Source: Cytauxzoon felis (lineage: Eukaryota > Apicomplexa > Aconoidasida > Piroplasmida > Theileriidae). From it: DNA of 64,000 nt. The stretch covers positions 32,176-96,175 of the forward strand of contig JAIQCW010000084.1 in NCBI GenBank assembly GCA_020283715.1. The letters are read 5' to 3'. The translations under genes and the position numbers were made by a program. Below the pieces are notes generated by a model. That model saw only the letters and a list, made by a program, of their open reading frames with translations, did not search any database and had not been told where the DNA came from. The number at the start of each line of letters is the position of its first letter. Position 1 is the first letter of the stretch. Positions 34,033 to 45,803 of this stretch are shown piece after piece.

Positions 34033-34793
34033 GCTCTTTTCTAAATTGGTGGAATAATATATGCATAATGGAGGTCAATTAGATAGTATACATGACTACA
34101 GAGAAGTCATAAAATTTATTAAATTCTATAATTAATATATCTGGGGATCTGTATTATTTTAGATTATTTAAATATGACCAAATAGATCCATTAATACATG
34201 CAATAGATACTATGTAGATGAATTCATATTTTTATTATGGTACCATAATTCATATTAATTTAGAACATAATATTTAGATGTTTTGGAAGCAATAATCTCT
34301 ATTTAAATATTTTTATATGTCTGTGAATGTATTTAAGTAATATTATTAATAAATGTCTATGAATAAGATGGTAATATAAAAATTAGCTACTACAGGTTCG
34401 CCATTTAACATTGAAGGTAACCATTTGTTTGACTGTAAATAACTGATATCTATAGAATTATTCACCGTTCTCATAAATAGGGTCATAATTTACATCAATA
34501 TAATTAGAATGTTTTTTTAAAAAATTACTACCACGTAAATAGTATAACTAACTCGCAGTGATGTGATGTTGATAGACAGTGGTGTAATAATAAGACATCT
34601 AATAATTTATTAAGTGTTTATATCGTGATAATGTAATTTAATTTATATAACACCACCAATTTTGGTATAAATTTTATTTTAAATTTCTTTCCAAAATGCT
34701 TATTGATCCTTTAATTGTGGACATTTTATTTATGATTGTACATAATTTATAATTATAATATTTTAATTTAAATCGCTGTAATATTTAAATATA
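34033..34793. other. Intergenic region with a possible small split gene
   Basis: AT-rich. On the minus strand between 34598 and 34383 there is a protein-like stretch (SNFLKKHSNYIDVNYDPIY) after an ATG at 34598, with a candidate intron, but I could not join it without a stop. No other feature is seen; it should also contain the promoter of the BTB gene. Confidence 0.25.
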
Positions 34794-36418
34794 ATGGTAA
34801 ATCCATTAGTAACATTGAAATTATCCGAATTGACTGGAAGGTATATCACACATTGTAATGTGTACATTGATCTTGATCTATAGGAAGGATATAAATGATG
34901 ATAACACGGATATGTTATTGATAATACGTAAATCTGAAAATGTAATAAAGGTTTGTATTGACTTAATATGTATATATTATAATTAGGATGTCGTTAAGGA
35001 ACCAGATGTAGTATTAAATATACATAGCGGTGTATTACGCGTAGCATCGCCATATTTTATGCGTACTATAGATAATTTAGAGGTAAGGAGGAAGAATATA
35101 TCAAGTACGTCCATTATAAACAAGAAGACGATTATTATTATAGATGAATTAGACCAACTACAATATGTGCTTGATACATTATATCCATTCGTTATACAAA
35201 GGATAATATATTATATATATAAGTATGTACGATCATATTATGTTTATAAATATGTCAAGGAATGATTATCAAAGTATTAATGAGCATGTTCGTCATTTAG
35301 TACCATTTTATCAAGAATGTATGAGATTGGAATTAATTGATCTTAAAAATACGGCATTACGTATGATTAGATCACATGGATCTATTAATGAATTAGTTTG
35401 TTTGGCATCAGCTGCTGAGGCTGGTGGTGAAATTGAATTAGCAAATGAATGTGGTCGCATATTATCTGATTGTGCATTTGTTATATTTTCAGGTTTATAT
35501 TTTATATATATGTTATACATTAGATCTTCAGGCCATTTACATTTAAAAATTGGTATAACGTCATTAAAATCGCTATTACAATCTGATAATGTGCAATTAG
35601 ATGAAGTACAAGTCTTCGCCGCATTATGTTATTATTTAGATAATAATTCCAATCTTCATAGTCCATATAATTCATCTCATATTGGAAATACAGAAAAGGT
35701 ATCTCAATTAACTCTTATTATTAATAATAATATCAGGAATTAATTAAAAATATAAGATTTTGTTCAATGTCACCCAATGCTATATCAGAATTTAGATGTG
35801 AATCTATAAGTTCATTTCTATTAGATGCCACATTAAGGATGTTATTAAAAAATCAATTAAAAGCCAGAGTATATCCATGGAATGTATGTATTTTCTCTTG
35901 CTAGAATATATTAATTTAAATTTTAATTAGGAAAATGATGAATATAAAACATTATTTTATAATGGTCTATATCCTGTCATGATTGTCAGAGTAGGAAAAT
36001 ATAATCTAAACAATTTTGATCATAATAGCAGCAATGTAAAATTAGTTACACCACGTGTTGTAGATGGTGATAAAAATGAATCATATCTAGCATATTCAAC
36101 CGGTATGTTGTTAAATAATTAAATGAATCATACATAATAGGCACTGAAAGAGAATCATCAGAAATTTATTGGGCTTATGAAATTTCAAGAACTAAAAACG
36201 GAAACATTGGAATCGGAATAGCTATTCGTACAGATGAACCAATAGATGAAGCATCAAGGAATGTATATTCATCACTCGGGAAAACTAAAAAAACAATCTT
36301 CTATTACGACTTTAAACAACAACAGTTTAAATCTGGGTATATCGATAATGGATGCAAGTAAGTTTATTTAAATGAGAATAGTAACTGAAGGTTTTACAAC
36401 AATATTACTACAACCTAA
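34794..36418 (+). CDS. BTB/BACK-domain protein
   Basis: Multi-exon. Start MVNPLVTLKLSELTG at 34794; the BTB exon has DVVLNIHSGVLRVASPYFM (about 34990-35060), then a dimerisation helix (YVLDTLYPFV). A BACK-like helical region follows (HLVPFYQECMRLELIDLKN, then VQLDEVQVFAALCYYLD), and a C-terminal part (LYPVMIVRVGKYN, SEIYWAYEIS) I do not recognise. Such proteins are often CUL3 adaptors. The last splice (GTAAGT at about 36360) leads to a TAA near 36418; this end is the least certain part. Confidence 0.55.
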
Positions 36419-36461
36419 TCTTAATCCTTACCTAATTTTCCACGCCGTTACACCTGAAGCC

Positions 36462-36690
36462 CATCTTTTCCATTGCATGGAGCTCCTTTATTTACTTCCC
36501 CCTCCGCTTCCCTGAGATCAGCTGCAGGTAATCCACTTGAGGTTACATCCTTACTACCTTCAACATCGCCACGATCTCCGGGAGTGGCTTTACTCTTTAG
36601 AGATAGGTATTTAGAAGCTCCATGCAATGGGAAAATAAGGGGTGAAGGTAGTTATTGGACCTCGAGTGGAGCGAGTAATTTTATTGTAAA
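36462..36690. repeat. Dispersed modular repeat, copy F
   Basis: Between the BTB gene and the surface-family gene. Has CCATTGCATGGAGCTC at both ends (36470 and, inverted, about 36625), CTTCCCCCTCCGCTTCC, the GCCAC-n11-GTGGC palindrome (36568-36588) and TTTACTCTTTAGAGATAGG. It may overlap the promoter or 5' UTR of the downstream gene. Confidence 0.85.
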
Positions 36691-36716
36691 AAATTTCTCT
36701 GCCTTCGGCGGAGGTT

Positions 36717-39707
36717 TTGCTTACCCTCCACTTCTGCCGCATTTCTGGTGGTGAATATGGATATTTTGGTGAATTTTTTTGGAATATTGTTATGCTTGTT
36801 TTTATTTATGGTGTATATTCAAGCTCGGCTATGGGTATTGAGGGATTGAACGCTCCGTTTTATATTGTTGGACTCCCGTTATTTGGAGTATTCACTTTTG
36901 TGTTCCATAAATTATATAAATATTTATATTACATTTATTTCTGGGATGAATATGATTATATTCTTGTTCTCTACCAAATATCGATCATGATTATTCTATC
37001 ATTTGCAACATCTGTTGTGTGGACTGTAGCTAGGGTTTTAGATGATTCAGATTCTCAAGGTTGTGGTGGAGCAGTAGAAATTGATATAAGTCAAGCTCCT
37101 GATCAACCTGGGACTAATGATGATGGAGGCAAGTATGGATCTGGTGGTATAACAATTCAAGTGACGAAATTTGATATTGGTGGCACTAATAAATGGGTAC
37201 GTTATAAACATTCCAATACTGATGGATTTACTCTTAAGAAGATAACTCACAGCGATAAGGATATGACTGGAACTGGACAAAACGCATTGACTGGTAATAT
37301 GAATAAGCCAATTGGTTCTCAGGGTGCTATATATGTTTATTATGACGCGGGTGGCGCTAACTTACATCAGCCCAAAGTAATATGTATATCAACTGGCAAT
37401 CCTGAAGATCCTACGAAGAATACCTGGTACGTGGCAGGTGCTAATGAAAGTAGTTGGGTTTTTCAGTCTAATGGTATAAATGGTAAGAGAAAAATAAGTG
37501 AGGTCACTGCATCAAACCTTACAACAGCTACACAAAATAGTAGACTTACCGTTCAAGGTGACAATATTATAATTAAATTAGATAAGAGGCCTAATACTAC
37601 TAATATTCGTTATAGGACTAAGGATAAAGAAGTTACTGTTGAAAGATTAACAGATAATAGTGGTTTCAAGGGCTATAAGCATTATTTTGCCAATCCTGAA
37701 ACTATAAACACGATTAAAATACATGGAAATGAGATAAATGGTATACAACCCTCTGCTCTTGCAAATAAACAATACGTATATGTGTATTATTCGACTAGTG
37801 ATGACAATCTTCAGAGGCCATACTTAATATGTTTAAAAGATTATGCTAATAATAAATGGTATAAACGTCAGAATAAATTTGGCGGTGGATATACATGGAG
37901 CATAGACAGCGAGTTTACTAATACTCATGATCCAAATCTAATTAACACACTCGCAACTAACCTCAAAGGAATTAAAAGCGCACTTACTGAAGATCAAGGT
38001 TATCCTAAGCCAGATGATAGACCTGATGATCTACCTACTCCAGAAACTACTCCTGTTACAAGTGTTACAATACAAATTGAAAAAACTGCTATCGGTTATG
38101 ACAGTAATGGAAATGATAAATATGATGCATCTCAAATTGCTGCCGGTAATGTAAAAGTTTTTCTGAAAAATAATGAACCCAAGATTGGTTATAAACGTTA
38201 TAAACATAAAGTACAGGGCGATCCTGGTAAATATAAAAAGATGTCTACAAATGTTACATATAAAAATAAAGGTTCCACTGTGACTTTAAATGCTGATGCT
38301 ACAAGTGATGTCCATTATGTCTATGTATATTTTGGTATGGTTCAAGGAACTGAAAAGCCATTGTTGATATGTGTAGCCAAAGATGGTGAATGGACGTATT
38401 ATACGAAGACTAATCCCTCTGATAGTGATAATCAATGGTCTCCAGAAACCACTCTTAATAATAAGAATCCCGAAAATGCCGACCACAAGAATCATATCAT
38501 AATGCATCTCGATAAATTGAATGATCAAGCTAATCGAGAAAATGTAATTCATTTAGAGAAGACCAATGAAAAGGGTGTAATTAGTAGTGGTAGTGATAAG
38601 ATTTATAAAACGGGTACTGGTGGTAATACGCAAATTACTGTTTCGAAGACTGATGGTGGTGATTCTGATAATAAAGTACCTGATGGATATGTTAGGTATA
38701 AACATCAAGGTTCTATTAACAGCCCTAAATTTAAACACAATGGCATTGAATTGAGTGGAATAAATGAAACGTCTGCTGAGGCCATATACGTATACTATTC
38801 AAAAACTGATACTAATCACGAATTTCCTCTGATTGTTTGTGTTAAGACAAGTATCAGTCAGACTTATTATAAGAGAGGGAATTCCTGGAAAGCAGAACCC
38901 CAACTTAGTGGAATAAATCCAGAAAATCCAAACAATCCTAATCCTAATGGTCTTAATACACTTAAAACTAAACTTGATGAGGTTAAAGCTACACTTGAGC
39001 CATATTCTGGCCTTGCTAAACTATTTGGCATTGGTGATGAAGGTAACTATCATATATTACACTGGTCTCCAATATTTTTGGTAGCCCTTTCATTAGGTAC
39101 AGTCTATTTCTTCTACCCTGCTATATCACCATATCAATTAGTTGATGATCCTTTTGATGGTAAAAAGATTGAATTATGGATCCAGGCTATTTCTGCTACA
39201 CCTCATATCGCATTTGCCATAACTCAACTTCGTGAAGTAGGCCCTGGCAGGACTTGGAGGCAAAAATGGGAGAAAAAGAAATCTTGTAAATGTAAGGATT
39301 GTTGTAAAACTGGTTCTACTTGCACATGTACATGTACTGCAACTCAAACCAAATGTAATAAATGTTGCTGTTGTAAGAGTGGAAGAGGTTGTTGTTATGA
39401 ACAAGAAACTGGTGGAGATTTGTATGCAATTTATCACGCGACATGGTTATTTTTTATCCCCTATATAATATGCATTTACATCTTCTTCTCCATGATGCAC
39501 TTTCCCAATGGACGTATTGGTAAATATTTCAGGGCAAGTGTATTTAGAACTGGAGCTCTATGTGTAGTATTCGCTTGGGTACAGGAATTTATGGAAGCTG
39601 CTGGATTCGGTGGTGGTATGGGTACGCAAGTGAGCGGGAAAAGTGGTGATAATGATCATTTTAACTCAGACGCAGGAACAGTGAATGGTCTCTCATTTCA
39701 TACATAA
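36717..39707 (+). CDS. Multi-span membrane protein with repeated ectodomain, Tpr/Tar-like layout
   Basis: About 970 residues. The N-terminal 110 residues carry three hydrophobic segments. Four ectodomain units of about 140-170 residues follow, each with a pattern (Y)KRYKH .. (V)YVYY .. (K)PLLICV .. WYKR. Then LHWSPIFLVALSLGTVYFF begins a C-terminal block with about four membrane segments, interrupted by a Cys-rich loop (about 39280-39410; KCKDCC, CTCTCT, CNKCCCC; some 18 cysteines). The first ATG in frame is at 36793; the open frame extends further upstream to about 36700 without ATG, so an upstream exon or later start is possible. In layout it resembles the Theileria Tpr/Tar families; that name is an inference. 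Confidence 0.7.
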   Translation: MLTLHFCRISGGEYGYFGEFFWNIVMLVFIYGVYSSSAMGIEGLNAPFYIVGLPLFGVFTFVFHKLYKYLYYIYFWDEYDYILVLYQISIMIILSFATSVVWTVARVLDDSDSQGCGGAVEIDISQAPDQPGTNDDGGKYGSGGITIQVTKFDIGGTNKWVRYKHSNTDGFTLKKITHSDKDMTGTGQNALTGNMNKPIGSQGAIYVYYDAGGANLHQPKVICISTGNPEDPTKNTWYVAGANESSWVFQSNGINGKRKISEVTASNLTTATQNSRLTVQGDNIIIKLDKRPNTTNIRYRTKDKEVTVERLTDNSGFKGYKHYFANPETINTIKIHGNEINGIQPSALANKQYVYVYYSTSDDNLQRPYLICLKDYANNKWYKRQNKFGGGYTWSIDSEFTNTHDPNLINTLATNLKGIKSALTEDQGYPKPDDRPDDLPTPETTPVTSVTIQIEKTAIGYDSNGNDKYDASQIAAGNVKVFLKNNEPKIGYKRYKHKVQGDPGKYKKMSTNVTYKNKGSTVTLNADATSDVHYVYVYFGMVQGTEKPLLICVAKDGEWTYYTKTNPSDSDNQWSPETTLNNKNPENADHKNHIIMHLDKLNDQANRENVIHLEKTNEKGVISSGSDKIYKTGTGGNTQITVSKTDGGDSDNKVPDGYVRYKHQGSINSPKFKHNGIELSGINETSAEAIYVYYSKTDTNHEFPLIVCVKTSISQTYYKRGNSWKAEPQLSGINPENPNNPNPNGLNTLKTKLDEVKATLEPYSGLAKLFGIGDEGNYHILHWSPIFLVALSLGTVYFFYPAISPYQLVDDPFDGKKIELWIQAISATPHIAFAITQLREVGPGRTWRQKWEKKKSCKCKDCCKTGSTCTCTCTATQTKCNKCCCCKSGRGCCYEQETGGDLYAIYHATWLFFIPYIICIYIFFSMMHFPNGRIGKYFRASVFRTGALCVVFAWVQEFMEAAGFGGGMGTQVSGKSGDNDHFNSDAGTVNGLSFHT

Positions 39708-39896
39708 ATTTATAATCGAAATATTGTAAATTATGTATCCTCAGTCGATCTTGATACGTTTTACCCGTATCCGATCCAAGGGAAGCGGGGCAAATGGATG
39801 AGATGCCATGGTTGTAAGGAAATTATGATTGTGTATATTAAATCTTATATTTAAACACTTGTGGACTACAACACTCCACTAGGTGATCCTTTAGTT

Positions 39897-40287
39897 ATGG
39901 GGTGTTGTCCCCATATTTTTATTATTTATATTCACATAAATTTCAATAAATTTAGGGATATAAAATCACTATGGACATATGAATCGAGTGTTGAAAAATC
40001 GGAGTATACATTGAAGACACGTGATGTAGTATTATTTAGAGTGCATGTAACATTGAATTGTATTAATCTTGAGGTATCTGTACTTGGTGCAGATTTTACG
40101 GAGAAATTTCCAATACCGATGAAAACTACGGTAAGTTTATTGATGAAAAGTTGAGTTAAATAAATGATAGAAATTTATTGGGAATCTATTACGTCGTCCT
40201 AGCATTTGTGTATCACCGTTTATAGTGACATATGACATTGGTGATGCGCTATCAATACCGGAGTTACGTGCAAATTTACAAGTTTAG
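39897..40287 (+). CDS. Conserved-looking small protein (unidentified)
   Basis: Exons 39897-39901 (ATGGG), 39956-about 40131 and 40174-40287, about 97 residues: MGDIKSLWTYESS, then LEVSVLGADFTEKFPI and a last exon LLRRPSICVSPFIVTYD. Mostly beta-strand in character. If the start lies further upstream, DYNTPLGDPLV could precede it. Its stop codon (40285-40287) overlaps the stop of the convergent gene on the other strand. I do not recognise the family. Confidence 0.45.
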
Positions 40288-41002
40288 AATAAATGTGTTG
40301 TATTTCTTAATGTGTGTTCCCAATCATTTGTGGTGTTATAATGAAAGATTATGTATTCTGTGACTTGTCCATCATATTTGGTACCTGTCGATGGTAACGT
40401 GATAATAGTGTTAGTAGAGTATTATACCTCTAAAGTTATGTAAATCTTTAACTTCTTTTTCGTATAATTTAGCCTGATTTAATAATTGCAGAGATTTTTT
40501 TATTGTTAGACGTACATTTTTATTTTTACATCTTTTATATTTGTTTATCTTTGGTGTAAATGTACATTCACCTGTATATATAATGAGTATATCTATATAA
40601 TTCTAACTTAAATCCTCATCTTGTTCATGAATAATTCTACCATTGTCCTAAGGTATGGATGAGGTATTATATTAATGAGATTAATACCTCTAGTCTATTG
40701 AAGTAATGTGTAATTGGGTTATCTGGTAGTGTTAGTGTAGTTGTTATAGAATTCGAACTATTAGGATCGTTAAGTATACTATATAAATGTGTAATAAATG
40801 TGTCCTTTGCGATTATTGTAGATGAACATTGAGTTATAATTTCTAGTATATTCGATAATAATTCGTATAAATTAGGATCTGTATACTCAATTTCACTGAT
40901 GTATTCTTTTATAAAGTCAATTTCAAGCTTCCCTTCATCAAATGTATCCAAATAGTTGTAACAGTATAAGATATTTCTCAATAGAACTTTATTTATCTCC
41001 AT
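40284..41002 (-). CDS. Helical protein with FTPKI motif (unidentified)
   Basis: Exons: 41002 to about 40680 (MEINKVLLRNILYCYNYLD), a 42-bp exon around DNGRIIHEQDED, one with ECTFTPKINKYKR and a coiled coil (QLLNQAKLYEKEVKD), and a last exon ending NTTHLF at 40284. The ECTFTPKI motif is frequent in long coiled-coil cytoskeletal or basal-body proteins of protists, but that is not enough for a function. Confidence 0.5.
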
Positions 41003-41220
41003 GGAATAAAATGATGAAATATAAGACGAATTTAATGATTAATTATTATATATACTATTCATTATTAGCTGTAATATCGAATGCATTAAGATGCACATCT
41101 GTCTAGAGCATTTTACAACGACAAGATGTTGAAATTATAATTAATACATAATCTCAAAATAATTTATAAAAATCACAAAGTTTATAATTTTTATATAATG
41201 TTTTTTATATATTATCTGAA

Positions 41221-41961
41221 ATGAAGATTAATTGCTTAATATCTGTGCCTGGTTTAGAAACCAATTGTATACAGTTGAATGGAAGTCTATTCAATGAATC
41301 AAGTTGTATAAAGATCGATTCAGGAGACAAAACTAGATCATTTATTAACACTAGGGTGTTTTACAGTTTAATTGATCATATTTATCCATTTGGGAAGTTT
41401 AAGAGTTCAAATGGGAGAAGATGTTATTATATCGTAGTAGATGACAAAGTAGTCTCAGAAGACGGTAATTATGAGTTTAATAATGGAATGGACTATTATA
41501 TAAATTCTATTAATTGTGATGATATACTAGAATATGGTAATTCATTTATTCATCTAAATGTACTCTTCCGTATGCTCGGTGGTAAAGGCGGTTTTGGAGC
41601 CATGATGAAAAGCCAAGGTGCCAAGAAGAAACAATCTACGAATTTAGACTCGTGTCGTAATTTAAGTGGTCAGCGTGTACGTACGGTAAGATTGAACGAA
41701 CAGGTGAAACAGTGGCAAGAAAGATCGACAAAAGACGTGGAAATACTCAAACTACCAAAGAAGGAGTTATTAAAAGATGAACCGCAGGACAATATACATG
41801 TGAAAGATGTTAAAAAGGATATAAAGAAGGTAAAGTATTCTGTACTACGTGGTATAGATGAACTCAAAAATAAAGAAGCTGATAGACTAGAGAAAAAAAT
41901 AAAAGAAGATAAATTAAGGGAATCGATGTTGGAGAATATTTTAGATGTTTATGATTTGTAG
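41221..41961 (+). CDS. SDE2: SDE2-family protein
   Basis: SDE2 is made as a ubiquitin-like precursor that is cut after a di-glycine to free a Lys-starting protein needed for splicing of selected introns and genome stability. Here residues 1-120 form the UBL-like part, and LFRMLGGKGGFGAMMKSQG carries the processing site (GG before KGG). CRNLSGQRVRTV matches the family motif. A basic coiled-coil C-terminus follows. Single exon, 246 residues. Confidence 0.88.
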   Translation: MKINCLISVPGLETNCIQLNGSLFNESSCIKIDSGDKTRSFINTRVFYSLIDHIYPFGKFKSSNGRRCYYIVVDDKVVSEDGNYEFNNGMDYYINSINCDDILEYGNSFIHLNVLFRMLGGKGGFGAMMKSQGAKKKQSTNLDSCRNLSGQRVRTVRLNEQVKQWQERSTKDVEILKLPKKELLKDEPQDNIHVKDVKKDIKKVKYSVLRGIDELKNKEADRLEKKIKEDKLRESMLENILDVYDL

Positions 41962-42059
41962 AGTTGTACTCATGATTTCCCCTCCATCTTGACATATAGT
42001 TCAGTATCGCACATGTATCATACACTTTATAAGTTTATATTTAATCGCATAAATACAAA

Positions 42060-42721
42060 ATGATATTTAATAATTTAAAATATAATTTCGATTGGGAGAC
42101 TGTTGTTGTATGTTTTTTTATATATTTATAAATATACATTTCATTTAGTGTGGATTTTGGAATAGATTCCCTAGTAGATATCATCCTCATATAAATAATG
42201 TATACACAATTGATACAAATATTATGCCAGAAGAAAAAAGGCTTATTGTCCAACGCTTATATCATATAACATATACTGGACCTTACATGATACGTACGTT
42301 TTATATACTCGTATATATATAATTGTTTATATAGAAAAGATTATTGGGAATAATGTCGATTATTTTATATTAGAAGAATCTACAGTCGATTTAAAGAGTC
42401 GTACATTAACTTATAATCTACAAACTGTAGCACCGGACTTCTATAGGTATGTTTGATAAACTCTATTCTCAAAGTTATTTAGATATACTGAAATTGGATC
42501 ATATCAAAGCTCAGGGGATGATAAATTAACAAAATTCCAATGCTCATCTGATGTTAAATTCAATGGATTCGGACCAATGAATTATACACTAGAAAGGGTA
42601 TGTGATATCAACACATTAACATTAATACCTTCAGCTAGCACATTCTAGTTTGAATGAATCCATAAAGAAATCAAATGAATTTAATGCCATGATTGATAGT
42701 ATAACTTCGTTAAATGTTTAA
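42060..42721 (+). CDS. PRELI/MSF1-domain protein
   Basis: Ups/PRELI proteins shuttle phospholipids across the mitochondrial intermembrane space. Exons: [14 protein letters not shown] (42060-about 42104), a [15 protein letters not shown] exon, a [15 protein letters not shown] exon, and the last exons with [14 protein letters not shown] ending LNV-stop. The [13 protein letters not shown] segment fits the 'vDp..k.m....N.t' strand of the family. The 3' end overlaps that of the convergent CHL1 gene by 12 bp. Confidence 0.75.
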
Positions 42722-45700
42722 ATTTTTGTAAAAGTCCTCCAATAATTTCATAATGTCTACCTTCTTACTCTCATATATACCAATAGATCTCCTTATATAG
42801 TCAGATAGATAATAATCACAGTCTCTATTACGATAACGACTATCCAATAATATCACCGCTGCATAATCATTCCTATGTCGCATCGCTCTCCCTACACATT
42901 GATTTATCATCTTATAACATAACAATGTCCTCTGCCTAGTTTCCAATACCTTCAATACATTTCTATGTTCTTCATCTTCCAACTTTTGCACTATAAAATA
43001 TTTATTCTTGGGTAAAAAACCTTACATTTATTGTTATAATAGGTACGTTTAAGCTTGAGTTTTAAGGAATCTGGTGGGTAAGGTAATCCAACTAATAGTA
43101 CTAATCTAGCTAAACCATCAGTAAAATTAACACCCTCACTCTGTGTACCACCAAATACAGCAAATAAAATGGCACCATTATTTTCCAAGGCAGATTTCGA
43201 ATACAAATCAAATGAAAAGTCACCTAAGAATAAAAAATCTATTGTATTTAAAGATGTTATTATTTCCAATCAAAAAAATTACAATTTGCTTATTGTAATT
43301 GATAGTTCTCTAGCTATTTATCAAGATCACAATCCTATTCAACCACCCATTGACTCAATCCTAGTATAGCTCTCTACTAGAGTTACAATCTCTGATCCCA
43401 CTCGCCGTGGAGGCTTCTTCCAATTACCTATCTCTAAAGAGTAAAGCCACTCCCGGAGATCGTGGCGAAGATGAAGGAGTAGATGGAAGTGATGTTAAGG
43501 ATGTAACCTCAGGTGGACTACCCGCAGCTGATCTCAGGGAAGCGGAGGGACAACTAAATAGAAGAGGCTCCACGCCTAGTGGAAGAATAGTTGGATTGGA
43601 CCTCAGGTGGAAAGCTGTCTGCAGGACGAAGATAATGATGTAACCTTGGATGAAAACATTCTAGTCGGAAGAACAGACCTCCACAATTAGTCCAGCCATG
43701 GAGCCTCTTCCAATTACATATCTCTAAAGAGTATGGCCACTCCGGGAGATCGTGGCGATGATAAGGATAGACTTCAACATACCTCCTTCAAAGAATAACC
43801 TTTTCTTGGTCATGATTTTAATTCTAGTTGGAGACTTATTAAAATGATTCATAAATGTTTGAAGAAATTTATAACTTGAAAAGAAACAAATTATACCATT
43901 CGGTACAATATGCGATAATGATTCTAATAATTTACATAAATAATCCAATTCACGCTCATTATTGCGATTCTTATAATCAAATTTTATTTCAATACCATTT
44001 TTATCTAAATTTTTAATGAGATTAGGTGAAATAATAATTAATCTAACCAAAATCGATAATTTTAGCAAGAAATCTATCGAATGTAAATATTGGTGGACTG
44101 AAATGTATAATAAGCTCCATATCTTTGGGTACGAGACATTTGAATTCTTCAATTGGTGATAAAGTACCGCTCATTATAATAACAGACTTCGCCTTTTTAG
44201 CTATATAATAATTATTATAAGATGATATAACTAACCTAAACTGTGAAAAAGTTCGTCAGTAGATACACAATAAAGCTCGAAACTATCTGGTGTAACGATT
44301 ATATAATCATCTGCAGTAGAGGATAAAATGATTGATACAAAGTCTCGAAGAGTATATATAGTGGATGTATAGGATATCAAATTTGGATCATTCTTCTTCA
44401 TTGCATGATACTCACGCTCAGACCATGCCTTTAAACATCTACAAAAATCACTAGATGATAAATATGATGAAATCTCATAAAACTTAATATCCTCTAGACC
44501 GTGCTCTACAATAAATGATGATATTGATGAAGTTTTTAATTTTTGCAATGAATCTTCAGAGATATTACAATCACCTATACCTTTAGAACCACTACATACA
44601 ACATCTCTTGTTATGGAACATTTGGTAGACGAATTAATTAATGATTCGAGCAACTTTATTAAGCTGTAAACTTCAGCGACATGATAAACCTTGAACTTGT
44701 TTAAAAATGACTTGCAACTCTTATAAAGGTGCTTCAACCCTTCAAAAGTAATCCTACATGATTGAGACTCAGTAATGGCATCGTTAATGTTGTGCCCCTC
44801 ATCAAATATTAAAATGTTGCCATCAACTTTAATACCCAAGTTATTTCTTAAAGACTCGTTAATTACCGTTATGTATGGTGCTAATATTATATCAGCGTTA
44901 GGTACAACTTTTAAATTGGAATAGTATGGGCATGAACAATAACCCCGTCCAATATCCATTAACTCTTCAATATCCATCGTAAAACAAGTTGTAGAATCTA
45001 TCAAATCCTTGACATCTTTCCTATAGTCACATTTACTACGGCGACAGTGGTCGTTGAACTCCTCTGTAGATGTACATTTCTTCTTAACAACATCGTTTAT
45101 ACACAAATGATATCTACTCGCGGCTATTCCAACCTTTATATTTTTCGATAAATCACCCAATTTACGCAATTCTGCTACATACTGATTCAATTGTGAAAAT
45201 GTCCTACTGCATACCAAAATCTGCATTCTATCCTTATAAGGCATCACCTTATTACCTTCTTCATTCTCATGAACTTTATCCAACTTCCTTTTAAAACGTA
45301 ATTTTATTGCACCATTAGACAAATCAAAGTTATGCGATATTTTATTCCTCAACTCTTCCAGCTCTTTCTCATCGTTATTTATCATCTCTTTTACCATCGC
45401 TTCGTTCTGTTTCCTAACATTCTCACGAAGCCATTTAGGAATCGTCTTGTCTGGAAAGGGGAAAATGTGTAATAAGAGAACTCAAAATACCATCTGAACC
45501 ATTAAGATTTAAACGTTGCATTAAATTATCAACGCGATGATCCCTTAACCTATAAATATGCATAGATACAATTGAACTTGGTAAATATACCATGTCAATA
45601 CACTACATAATATTGATATGGTTTTACCGGAACCAGTTGGCGATTCAAATAGACCAAAACACGATTTATCAATACAGTTATAAGCATCTTGCATAAATAA

Positions 45701-45803
45701 TAATTGGTTCTGATTAAAAATAAGGTTATAGTTAAAAAAAGCATACAGGATATGGTTCAAATGGTAGTTTAAACTTCAGATGATCGATAACCTTGGATTC
45801 CAT
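42710..45803 (-). CDS. DDX11: CHL1/DDX11 iron-sulfur DNA helicase
   Basis: XPD-family 5'-3' helicase for sister-chromatid cohesion and replication repair. First exon [16 protein letters not shown] at 45803, then the Walker A exon ([16 protein letters not shown], about 45640). A large exon 45400-44245 has [15 protein letters not shown], four cysteines for the Fe-S cluster ([20 protein letters not shown]) and the DEAH-type motif LIFDEGHN. Further exons have [11 protein letters not shown] and [14 protein letters not shown]; the last has [15 protein letters not shown]. The intron 43782-43224 (559 bp) is far longer than the others and contains two repeat clusters; the join across it (GG from both sides) keeps frame. 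Confidence 0.85.
43385..43765. repeat. Dispersed modular repeat, copies G, in CHL1 intron
   Basis: Two adjacent partial copies: 43395-43640, with CCACTCGCCGTGGAGG, ATCTCTAAAGAGTAAAGCC, the palindrome at 43445-43465 and CTGATCTCAGGGAAGCGG; and 43685-43757, with TCTCTAAAGAGTATGGCC and the palindrome again. Both lie between the CHL1 donor at 43782 and acceptor at 43224. Confidence 0.85.
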
